Assembly (NCBI GenBank): GCA_016987375.1
Contig: PJRA01000011.1
Span: 1,907,377 to 1,971,376 of the forward strand
From: Brachionus koreanus
Lineage: Eukaryota; Rotifera; Eurotatoria; Ploima; Brachionidae
Reading direction: 5' to 3'
DNA: 64,000 nt
A model generated the notes under the pieces. The model was not told where the DNA came from. It did not search any database and was given only the letters and a program-made list of their open reading frames with translations. The position numbers and the translations under genes are program-made. How positions within the stretch are numbered: position 1 is the stretch's first letter; every line of letters begins with the position of its first letter. Shown in pieces: positions 35,401 to 46,600 of the stretch.

Positions 35401-35800
35401 TTGATCAAAATAATTGAAATGCGCCATTAGATTTTATCGCAGATTTTTGAATTTTTGTTACATTCCAAAGCTTTTTTTTTTTTACTTTTGAAAAGGACTG
35501 TAATTTATAAAGATGCATTGTAATTTAATTGCGCATTTTGATTATTTTTAAAAAATGAAAATTGATAAAAAATTTTACTTAGCCAATAAAATCTAGTAAT
35601 TTCATTACTAGAAATTAGGTTATTTATGTATTTGTATTGAAATTTGATTCTAAAAACTTTAAAAAATATGCTTTTAAATATTTATTATTAAGAATTTGAC
35701 AAAAGCTGTTTTCTATTTAAGATAAATAATAATGTGAATCAATGTATGTTCTGTTGAGTTTGTTAAATTCTGGAACTGGTGGAACCAAAGATTTAAAGCG
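32487..35800. other. Upstream region of laminin gamma / 3' of SPATA17
   Basis: 3.3 kb without a supported exon. A dense GATA cluster (AGATAAGATA..TGATAAGATAAAG) lies at 33051-33076, about 570 bp upstream of the laminin start. Another set is at 34585-34606 (AGATAAATCTTATCCGATAAG). Candidate laminin promoter or enhancer. Confidence 0.45.
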
Positions 35801-38175
35801 CTAAATTTTTAGTATATTAATAAGTGTCAATTTTTTCTTATAAGACAAAATTACGCTTCCTTTCCATTCGTTTGGCTTCGCCTCCTCTCTGAAATGCTTG
35901 GTACCATAGTCCAATGAGCCAAATTTTGACTTAGTCAACATTAACGGCTGATACGGTTTTTTATAAATTGTTTTATCAATTGGATAAAATCTATTATAAA
36001 AAATAAGATAAAAATGATTTAATAAAAGAACTTAATTACATTTCGTCATGTAATCTTTCAGTCCATTCTTTTCCTTTCAAATTTTTTCTTGCTTTTTCAA
36101 GTGTTTCAAAATCTGTTTCAACTCTGAGAGACGGACTAAATGGTCTATATCGTTGTTTTCTTACCTCCATCGGATCTCTAAAGGGACCCTTCAGAAAAAA
36201 TTTAATCATTTTTAGTAAAATTTTTTCATTGATAAAATTGTCAAAACTATTTTCAACCAAACTGAATTCTTTTTATGTAATTGTTAAGTCAAAATTTACA
36301 ATTCTTTTAATGCTTTTGAAGTATAAAAAATTTTTCATAATTATAATTTATTGTTAAATTTCGTTCAAAAACTTGGAAAAAAACTTTTTTTTGGTTAAAG
36401 AAAATAATGGAAAAAAAGAATGATGAAATGCAGTATAGCTTAATTTGAAAAAATTCCCTCATTATTTATCATAAATAAATATTTAAAAAAAAATTTTAAC
36501 TTTTTTTAAATATTTATTAAAATATTAAAAAATATATTTTATAAATCAAAATATATTTTTTTAAATTATAAAAAAATATATAAAAAAGAGAGCTAGGGTT
36601 AATAATAGCTTTTTATTATTAACCCTCTTAACCCCTTAAATTGAGAAATCAGTTATTTAATTAGTTAATTAGTGCATATCTAATGAAAACAAGATCTTTT
36701 TTTTTTAAATATAAATGTTTTGAAATAAAAATGACAGTGAAAATTTTGGTAAAATGATCACAAAACTTAAACTCTAAATACGTCAAAAAGATGAACCGTG
36801 CAGCCTTAAAAATAAGCGCGCACTCAATTTATTTTTTTTATTAAAAATGTTTTGAGAGAGAGGTTTTTTAGATCCCTTTTTAAAAAATTGAAAATTAAAA
36901 ATTATTTCATAGAAATAAAATTTAAAAAAATAGCCTTTAAGAATTAAGTATTTTGTTTTTTAATTCTTAAAAAATTTTAATTAATTTTCAGAAAAAAATA
37001 TTTAATTTGTCTACAAAAATCAGCCGAGTTTTCTAGTGTTAAGAAAATCCAAATTAGCTTTTTTTCTTAAACTTGATCTATTAAAATAAATTTTAAAATA
37101 ATTTTTTTTGAAGTTCAAAAAGCAAAATAATGATGTTAATTTAGATTTAGATTTTTCTTCTGATAATTCTGAAAATGATAACTCATTTAAATACTTGCTG
37201 TTTATTTGGCAATGGAGGCAAGTAATCCGGCAAAGCAACAGATTCAAATTTGTTTGCGTTCAAAGATTGAACAAACGAATTATGCTTCTCCGAAGGTTCC
37301 AATTTGACAGTTTTAAGAATGTATTCCATTTCAGACGGTGTTCTAAAAAAAATAAACTGTTTTATAAGCTTTCTTGAATAATTATTAAAAGATTTTTAAA
37401 TATTTACGGCTTATAAGGAGAATTGTAAATACCAGGAATCTGTTTCGTACTAATAAGATAATGATTTTTCTTAGCCTCTTTTTCAAGTTTTTTATATTTT
37501 TCAATATTTTTTCGCTCTTCTTCTTGTTTATCCATGTAGTCTTTGTACTCTCTAAGTTCATTGCTTTAAAAAAAAAATAATTAAGAAAATAAAAGATAGA
37601 TATATTAGAATTTTACAGGACAATTTCGTTCTTTTGTTCGATAGCCTGTAAATAAGCTTTACGTTTGTAATAATTGAAAACATATTTCCGGCTGTAATAG
37701 CCACGCCATATCCTTTGAATTATTATCGCTTTTTCATGGTAGAACTCAAGCCTCATTTGTTTCACTCTCTCCTTTTTATTTTGAATAAATTTAAAAAAAA
37801 AGACTATTTTCTAAAATACTTCTAAAATAAAACGATAACGCTTTCGTCCCTGATATCCTCTCCAATTTCTTTGAATTTTAATTGCATTTTTATCTAAATG
37901 TCTACGAGTCAAAAAATAAAAAAATAAACAAAAGCATAGAAATTTACTCTATTAAATAAATACTTACTTTATATATGTCCTAACTTTAAGAGCACGATAC
38001 CAAGATTGTATTTTAATAGCTGCCTCATTTTCCAAATGTCGAAACTGGTCTGCTTTACTAAAACAAAAATTATAAATTTCTAAATTTTTATTTTTGTTTA
38101 GCCTTACCGGCTATTTTCGTAAATTTCATCAATAATGTTAGGTACTTGTTTGATCAATTCGATAATCCTGGCCAT
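35801..38175 (-). CDS. SPATA17: SPATA17-type IQ-motif ciliary/sperm protein, complete
   Basis: Calmodulin-binding axonemal protein in other animals. Eight exons (reverse): 38175-38108, 38057-37968, 37901-37820, 37771-37617, 37563-37408, 37342-37195, 36188-36040, 35990-35801; 1038 nt, 345 aa (human about 361), phases consistent. Three IQ motifs sit in exons 2-4: AAIKIQSWYRALKVRTY, NAIKIQRNWRGYQGRKR, AIIIQRIWRGYYSRK. The family block HYLISTKQIPGIYNSP is in exon 5. GPFRDPMEVRKQRYRPFSPSLRV and ARKNLKGKEWTERLHDEM are in exon 7. The last exon (KFGSLDYGTKHFREEA) is close to the family; its final ~25 residues are less certain. It is head to head with the annexin-fusion gene, and both flank X-box motifs. 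Confidence 0.93.
36189..37194 (-). other. SPATA17 intron 6 (1.0 kb) with stable hairpin
   Basis: The only long intron of the gene. AT-rich, with A/T runs at 36480-36580. It contains a perfect 13-bp hairpin, AGGGTTAATAATA (36595-36607) and TATTATTAACCCT (36614-36626), with a 6-nt loop. ORF-like stretches at 37020-37377 are shadows of exon 6 and its flanks. Confidence 0.65.
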
Positions 38176-38238
38176 ATCTTTACCATTTAACTCTATTATA
38201 ATCAAAACAAAACTGTTAATTTTAAATTTTAAATAATT

Positions 38239-38252
38239 GTTGCCATGGCAAC
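38239..38252. promoter_or_regulatory. RFX X-box, perfect palindrome
   Basis: GTTGCCATGGCAAC matches the RFX consensus GTNRCC-N(0-3)-RGYAAC on both half sites. It lies 64 bp upstream of the SPATA17 start and about 150 bp upstream of the annexin-fusion start. RFX factors drive ciliary genes in animals. Confidence 0.85.
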
Positions 38253-38304
38253 GCAATCTTTTAAAATAAAATTAATTGAGTAAAATTGCAAATTTTTCTT
38301 CTCA

Positions 38305-38318
38305 GTTACCATAGCAAT
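38305..38318. promoter_or_regulatory. Second RFX X-box
   Basis: GTTACCATAGCAAT matches the X-box consensus except for the last base (C to T). It lies 52 bp from the first X-box and 82 bp upstream of the annexin-fusion start codon. Confidence 0.7.
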
Positions 38319-38400
38319 TCATAACATGAGTAAAAATTTGGAATAATTTAGTCCAAATAGTATAATAACCGTTTTATTTTGGTTAAGATTAACTAGGAAT

Positions 38401-41400
38401 ATGTTGAAAGCGGGACTTTTACCTGCCCCTGTAATTCAGCCATTACGCTATGATACAATCGGCACTCGAATTAAAGTCGGGCCAAACACTTATATTCAAA
38501 TAAAAAGCGGTATATTTTTAAATAAGGAAAAATTCTTATCTTAAAGTGTTTTGTATTTAAAAAGATGTACCTGGAGCTAGAATTTATTTTACAACTGATG
38601 GGACCAAACCAGATCCGTTCCAAGTTGGGCGCACCGGTAAAGCTTCGACCCATAAATATATAGGTCCGTTTCGACTTCAATTAGGCAATCGAGTAGTTCG
38701 TGCAATTGTTTCGAGTCGAGATAGACTAAGAGAAAGTCCTGTAGCCACTAAATATATTGATGTTCTTCAAAGTAAGCCATTGAGCGATCATGAACATGAT
38801 GTGAACGATTCCTCTTGCAGCGAAGACGAATCCGAATCGAGTATCAAATCACGAAGAAATTCGATTCAATTTAGGCGTCGGTCGTCAAGTGATTATGGAG
38901 AGTTTAAAGGTACTCTTGATGGTGCCATTAATCCTGTCAACTACAGCGGTACTCAAATAAATGTATGGGGATTTCCGAATCCGGAGTTAGCCAATTTTTT
39001 GCCCAAGCCATCACCACAAACTCAAATGGGATTTCTTACTGAAAATATGATTAAGGCAAAAATTTTTGAAAAATATTTTACTAATAAAATAATTTTTGTT
39101 TTATTTTAAGAATCTTAATACACCAAGACCTGCTGCCATCGAGCCTCCTAAAAATGAATGTATTTTTTTCCTTTATTTTTTAAATTAAAACAAAAATTTA
39201 TTTTTAATCTATTCTAGGGGATAAACTGCCCGATAATTTGAAAAAATTTTTCAAACAAATTTTAAAATTATATGAAAGAGACACAAGCTTCCAGAATGGA
39301 TTGGATCGAATGATCGAAAATGGACAAATAAGAGACAGTGAAGCTTTGGAAAATAGAGAAGCTTTTAAAATAAGTTTTTATTGTCCAAAATTTTTAAGTA
39401 GATTAGATTAAAATTAAAAATTTGTTGAATATTTTTTTTTCTATAAAGTTGATGAACCGATAGAAGCAAAGCCAAAACCAAAACCAAAGCCAAAACCGAA
39501 GCCAAGATCACCGTCTCCAGTTATTGATATTGTTGATGATACGTCAGATAAGAAACCTAAACCTCCGCCAGAACCTTATGTTCCACCACCACCACCACCT
39601 CCTACAAACAAGGTAAAACCAAAGCCTAAGCCAGTTCTTGACGATAAAGAAGAGCCAAAACCCCCTAAAAAAGAAGAGCCAAGCACTTATGTAGAAGAAT
39701 TACAAGTGATACAAGATTAATTTTTAGATAATTTTTTTTTTAAATATTTTTTTAAGCAACAAGGCACTGTTATTGACGCACCGAATTTTAATGCTGAGAA
39801 GGATGCTGAGGCATTAAGAAAAGCTGTTAAGGGTATTGGCACAGATGAGCAAGCAATTATAAATATTTGTGGTAATCGTAGTAATCAGCAAAGACTTCAA
39901 ATCAAGTCAGTTTATACAGCTATGTTCGGAAGAGTAATTTTATAACATAATTCACAGAAAAAATTTTTTTTTTATTCTTTTTTAAATTAAGAGTTTAGTT
40001 GAAGATTTAAAAGATGATACATCGGGAAATTTCAAAAAACTACTAGTAGGGTTATTTATGAGCCCAGTTGAATATGATTGTATGGAACTACGCAAAGCTA
40101 TACAGGTAAAAATTAATTAATTTTAAATTTAATTTTTTTTTTGTTTAAAAAATTTCATTTTTCAAAGGGTCTTGGCACAGATGATTCAACTCTTATTGAA
40201 TTGGTCACCTCACGATCGAACAACCGCCTTAAAGAAATGGCCAATTTGTATCAAGAATGTAAAAAAATTAATTTTTTTTTTTATAATTTTCTTATTTATT
40301 TAAAATGAAAAAAAAAGTATATAAAAAAAAAATGGAAGACGATATAAAGTCAGATACATCGGGTTCTTACCGAAAGTTGCTCACTTCTTTGTTGAGTTTT
40401 GGTCGTGATGAAAGCACTGAAGTGGATATGAATCTGGCTAGAGAAGATGTGGATGAGTTAATCAAAGCAGGAATTAAAAAACTAGGCACAGATGAACAAA
40501 AATTCAATCAAATTTTTGGAACCAGAAGCTATGCACATTTGAGACAAATGTTCAAAATTTATCAAGCAGAAAGTAAAAAATCCATAGAGGAATCTATTAA
40601 AAGTGAAATGAGCGGAAATGCTGCAAAAACATATCTTGCTTTGAGTGAGTTGAAGAAAAAAATTTTATGTGTTTAAATTCTTTTATTAATTTTTCCTATT
40701 AATTTAAGTCAATAACATAAAAAATAAACCAGCATATTTTGCTAAAGAAGTTAAGAAAGCAATAAAAGGTCTTGGTACCGACGAGCACACATTAAATCGC
40801 ATAGTAATATCGCGTTGTGAAGTTGACATGATTCAAATTAAAGAAGAATTTCAAAATATCTATGATAAATCAATGGAAGATGAGATTAAAGATGATGTTT
40901 CAGGAGATTATGGAAAATTAATGCTTTTGTTAATAAAAGATCCTTCACAAAGGCTGTTTGAAGACGCGTTAGAAGAAGAACCTCACGTTATTGAAGAAGT
41001 AGAAGAGCCATTAGTTGAAGAGACTCCAACGCTAACTGAATGTCAAGATTTTAATCCTTCAAATGATTGTGAAAGGCTAAGAAAAGCTATGAAAGGCTTT
41101 GGAACTGACGAGAAGACAATTATTCAAATTATTAGCAAGCGATCTAGAGCACAAAGACAACAATTAAAAACCTGCTTTAAGTCGATGTTTGGAAGAAATT
41201 TAATGGATGATTTACACAGTGAACTTAGTGGCTCGTTCCGAGATATTATTGAGGGACTTATGATGGAAGAAGACGAATTTGATGCCTTTTCGTTTAAAAA
41301 AGCAATAGCTGGATGTGGAACAGATGGTAATTTTTTTTATATTAAGAAAATACTAAAATTATTGTTATTCATATAAAATATGCCCCTATAAAAAGTTTTT

Positions 41401-43602
41401 ATTACTAGAAAAATTTTAAAATAATTTTCAATTTTGAAATTCAGTTCATACAGAAAAAAATCCACACGTCGTTAATATTTCGATTAAAGTTAATTAACTT
41501 AATATTAAATATCAAAATTTTTTTATTTGCTAGTTTTTCTATTTTAAGATATTTGAGGAAAAAAATCAAAATAAAAACTAAAATCTTTTTCATTATTTAA
41601 AGTCAAGCTTCAACATGTCATTTATTTTTAGTATTTAACTACCTTCGATTATTTTTAAGCTATAACTTCACTATGGATTGATCTACTCTTGGAAAAGATC
41701 ATTCATGCAAAGAACATGATCGTTTTTTGAATTAATTAACAGACAGATAAATTCTGTTTTCTTAGTTTTTAGCGATGGTAATATTCCAAAGCTCCATTAT
41801 TCTAAAAATATTTGGTGTTGTTATTTATTTTAAGAATATAAACTAAAACCATATTTTGAAATGCTTTAACACAAAGTTCGAACTTTAATTTTGAACTTTT
41901 AAAAAACTCTGTTTAAAATTAATATGTTAGTATTCTTTCAAAAAAATCAAGGAAAAATACGAAAGCAATAGCTTAAAATGTTAAGTATACATAGAAATCG
42001 ATGATCAATATTGACAAATAAAGCAATAAATTTATATAAGAAATTTAAATGATACATTATGAAAAAAGACTTATTAAAGGTGCTTCTATTATTTTTCCTG
42101 CTTCAAATTTATTTAAAGATTTTTTTTTATTTAGCTGAAGGCTTTTAATTTTTTTCCTAAGAGTAAACTTTGGAAACCTTGAAAAATGTTCTGTTAGTAA
42201 AATTAACAATTTAGATGCCAGTAGTATTTTTGATAGAAAAATTTCATTTCATTTTTAATGACTTAAAACAGTCGCCTGTAAATTTGAACTTAAATTTTTA
42301 ATCATATTTATATTCATTATTAACCACGAAATATTTTAAGAATTTTTACACATATTTTTTTAAAAATAAATTTTCATAAACTTACACATAAAATGTTATT
42401 TTTTAAATCATTTTTAAACAAAATTTTGAGAATTTTTGTGCAAAATAAAACTAAAAAATAAAGAAGAAATTTTAATTTCTTAATTTTAATGGAGCATTTT
42501 TTTAAATAAATTTTATTTATTTTTTAAATACGTTTTAATACTAAAAGTAATCATTAAGAATAACTCATAGCTAATTAAAATTTAATGCATATTTTCTTTG
42601 GATTATGGCCTAAGCCATTCGGACAAACCTGGGGACTTTTTTTTTAAATTAAATATTCAATAAGCGTTAATTTTGAACTATTAGTATTCTAAGTGTTTCA
42701 TTTGGAAGCATCGATAAAAAAATTAAAATTAAATTTTATCTTAAAAATTAGAAATTTATAGTTAAATTATTGAAATCTAGTTCACATGAGCTATGAACAA
42801 AACCAGATTGATTGCATACTAAGATATAAATATGAATCACGTTGTTTAAAATTTAGTTGTAAATCATTTAAAAGATATTTTTTTAAGAGAGTGCTTTAAT
42901 TGAATTATTGACAACAAGAACACCTGAGCAAATAAATGCAGCCAAATCTAAATATCATTCAAGTAATTAGAAAAACACAAAAAAAATTTTTGTTTGTTTT
43001 AATTTTACTTTTTTAATTAAGTGTATAAAAAGAATTTGGAAAATGACATAAAAAGTGATACTAGTGGTCATTTTAGAAAAGTTCTAGTTTCTTTACTAAC
43101 AGCAACCCGACCATCAGGCAATCTAGTTGATAAGACACAAGCTAAAATAGATTCTGAAGAACTGCTGAATGCTGGCACTAAAAAATGGGGAACAGATGAG
43201 TCTAAATTTGTAACTATATTGTGCACTAGAAGCTTCTCTCAACTAAGAGCCATGTTTGATGAGTATGAACAATTGACGGGTCACTCGATTGAAGAAGACT
43301 TAAAAAAAGAGTGCTCAGGCGATTTGCTGAAAGTATTTTTGTCTATTGTGGCATGTGTACGAGATAAACAAGCTCATTTTGCCTCAATATTGTTAAAATC
43401 GATGAAAGGTCTAGGAACAAAAGAGAGCTCTCTGATTCGAGTGATAGTTGGCAGATGTGAAATTGATTTGGTTCAGATAAGAGAAAAATTTGAGCAAATA
43501 TCAAATAAAAGTCTGACCGAATACATAAAAGGAGACACTTCTGGAGACTTTAGAAAAGTTTTGCTCATTTTGATCGGAGATGAAGACGCAATCAAAAAAT
43601 AA
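38401..43602 (+). CDS. DZANK1-like domain fused to eight annexin repeats
   Basis: Twelve exons: 38401-38509, 38565-39055, 39111-39159, 39218-39373, 39449-39705, 39757-39933, 39992-40105, 40168-40258, 40318-40644, 40709-41326, 42888-42962, 43022-43602; 3045 nt, 1014 aa, all phases consistent. Residues about 8-110 resemble the beta-sandwich that opens DZANK1 (VIQPLRYD, DVPGARIYFTTDGTKPDP, YIGPF, VRAIVSSRDRLRESPVATKYI). About 120-354 is a Ser/Arg then Lys/Pro-rich linker (KPKPKPK, PPPPPPP). Annexin repeats 1-4 (366-665) and 5-8 (706-1012) carry type-II Ca2+ loops KGIGTDE, QGLGTDD, KKLGTDE, KGLGTDE, KGFGTDE, AGCGTDE, KKWGTDE and a diverged KGLGTKE. They should bind acidic membranes with Ca2+. An acidic linker (EEEPHVIEEVEEP) joins the two tetrads, as in annexin A6. 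Intron 2 begins with GC. AATAAA at 43635-43640. Confidence 0.92.
41327..42887 (+). other. Annexin-fusion intron 10 (1.56 kb)
   Basis: Splits annexin repeat 6 between GCGTD and ESALIELL; phase 1 on both sides. AT-rich, no element or nested gene recognised. Confidence 0.8.
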
Positions 43603-46600
43603 ATTCTTAACAGCTTTACTTGCCATTTTTATTTAATAAAATTTTTTTTTAAAGCATTTTTCTTCAAGTGATTTTGATTAAATGTGAATAATTATTTTAA
43701 AAATGCAGCTGATTACTACTGCGAAGCCTTATTAACATTTTAATTTCTTAAAATAAAATTCTTCAAACCCACTTATTTTTTTATTTTAAAACATTTTATC
43801 TACTTATCTATTAGCAAATTAATCATATTTGTCTAAAATAGAAAATTAAAAGTGAATTTTTTGGATAGAAAAACTTTTTTTTAAACTTTTTCTAATTAGA
43901 ATTTTTTCTTCAAAATGGATTAACGTTTAACAAAAAAAAAAAGTTATGTAATTTTTTGAACAGGTTTCAAAGTTTTCAAGATTCGGAGGGGGTGCCAAAA
44001 TTAAATAAAACAACTAAGAATAAATCATTCAAAAAAAAAAAAAACTAAATCGACTTTTTCGAAGAATTATATGAAAATATTTTCTACCCTACAAGTATCT
44101 CGCTTACTCGGTCAAATTTCCACTTGTAAAAAGTGCTTGAAAATAGGTCCCTGAAAACAAAAATATTTTTTTGTTTGTTTTAGGTAATTTTGGCTAAGAA
44201 ATAGAAGTCTCATCATAATATATTCTATTTAACTCAGTTTCATAATATTTGATGTAAACATTAGGAGATAAATCCTGTTCTTCTCAGTTATTTTAAAACA
44301 TAAACAAAGTTTGAATGGCACCATTTGGGCCTCATAGTAAAATCAAAGTGTTTCAATTGAGAAAAGAAAAATTACCATGTTAAAATATAATGTTATGGGT
44401 GTCTTATTTGTTCAAATACTACTATCTTTATTTGTGCTTTGGATTTAGAGTCAAAAAAAAATTCTAATTAAATTTCAGGTATTTAAATATTTATTAAACC
44501 GCGATTAATTGAATATTAGAAGCAAATTTTTCAATTGTATTTTTCGTTTTAATCTAGTATAGCAATATAATGAGCGATTTTAATTTTTTTAAATCTTTTA
44601 TCAAATTCTGTTTGCTCAAGCAAAAAAAAAAACTTATCATAGTCATAAATTTCTAAAGTCTATAAATCGAGCCATTATTAATCATTTAAAATAGAGATAA
44701 ATTTCTCTTATTTTCTAAATTTTTCTTTAATCTATCCACTAATTTATATTCAAGCTTAATTGCATAATTTAAATTTCAAAAATAAAAAGTGTAAATTAAA
44801 ATTTTTTAGATAAGATATGATTTTCGAACCATTATTACGGTACGAAATTTTTACAAATAGATTTTTCAAATTCAATTTAGATTTAGGTCAAATACCACTT
44901 AATAATTCTTATCTTGTATTTTATGCTTTATTTATTCCTTGAGAACTAAGAGAATTTTTCTTTTAAAATTAAGAAAAATTTTAATTGTTTTTAAAAATAA
45001 ATTAGCAATTGAACAAGAAATCAATCAATCGATTAGATACGAACTAGATTCAACAAATAGTTGAAATGGAAATGAGAATTGATGAATGAATATTTTATTT
45101 GATTTTAATCGCACAAATATTCCTATTCATTGACAATAAATGTCTCATTTGACATGATAATCTGTGAGTTGGAGCTAATTTTTTTCACTTCATTTATCAT
45201 TTGGTAAAAATAGTTCAATTAATTGATAGGAAAAATTGTATCAAAACATTCATTCAAAAGTATTTTTTTAAATAGGATTTTTTAAATCAAAGACTATTTA
45301 AGACAACTATTTAAGCTAAACAAAAATATTTATTACAAGTTAAAAAGTATGAAGTTGTCACAATACCTTTTTATTTTATTTTTTGTTTATCTAAAGATAT
45401 TTTTTAATTTCTAGATAGAGCTGTTAAGTTTAAATTAAAAGAATAAATGTATGCCTTTAAGTTAATAATCTCTAATTTGAATTTTGAGCACATTTCATAA
45501 TCAAATATTGGATTTAATTCAAAATTAAGAGATAAGCTAATTAGCTTGAATGATTAAAATCTTTTTTTTGAAATCATTTTTTTGTGCAAGGTTTTTTTTT
45601 GTTAAATGAAGATTTGATTTTGTTGATGACAAAATAGATCAACTTAAATAAAAGTTTGGTCTCTAAGGATAGTAATTGTAAAACTTTGTCTACTATAGCA
45701 ACCATGGAAGATAAATTTAAACCAGGTTAATTAACCCATGGTGATTGTGTTACATCATTAATTTGTTTGACAATAGAGTCGAATAAGTAGCTAATAACAA
45801 GCCTTAGCGATTTATATCAAATCAAGCCTGATTCATTATGACTTGCAATCTACGCGTGTAAAACGCCTATGCATAGATTAAAATCATTTCAAAATATTAG
45901 CCAAGAGATTAATTAAATCAAAAAAGTTATTGTTAGATTAAAATAATTTCTTTTTTTTTTGTATTAGGCAAAACAAAATTTGGTTATTTAGTGCGCCGAA
46001 GAGGCTTGATTTTGACAAAAGGATAAAGATTACGAAACGATTACAAATTTTAAATTCACCTTTTTTATTTCTTTCATTTTTCTTGTATTTGAAAATAAAA
46101 ATTCGTCATTAAAACTAATATTAGATCATTTGATTGTGTTTAAGGACATTCTTATATATATAAGTTGGATTTAGTTGTATTCCAAAATTTATAGTCAAAT
46201 TCTTGTTATTTTAGTCTTGTAATTTGAGACGAAGTGAGCTAAATTAGACCAAGTTATTCGAATCTAAATGGCAATAGTGAAATATAATTTACCTAAGGCT
46301 TAGGCGCAAGTTACCTTCAAAAGCATCCTCTTAAATATTTGTACACAAAAGAACATTACATTATCTCATGGATATTATTTGCCATTCAGGTAAATGTGTT
46401 TCTACTTTAATTTCTATTTTTGATAATAGCATGTAATTGAGTTAGATTTGTTTCATTCAATTTATGATAAACTAAAGCACATTTTACTATAGCTATGTAT
46501 CTGCTCACTTCAAGATTAATTTGTTTGATAAAAATCAAGAAAATTTTAAAATAACATAATTAAGATTATGTTTTACCACATAAGCTAATTCTTTGTTGAG

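Noticed and set aside
37020..37377. ORFs on both strands in the SPATA17 region
   Set aside because: The real coding frame is exon 6 (37342-37195), which joins in phase to exons 5 and 7.
45690..45712. AGCAACCATGG as a third X-box
   Set aside because: Only one half site fits RFX; the other half (GTCTAC) does not.
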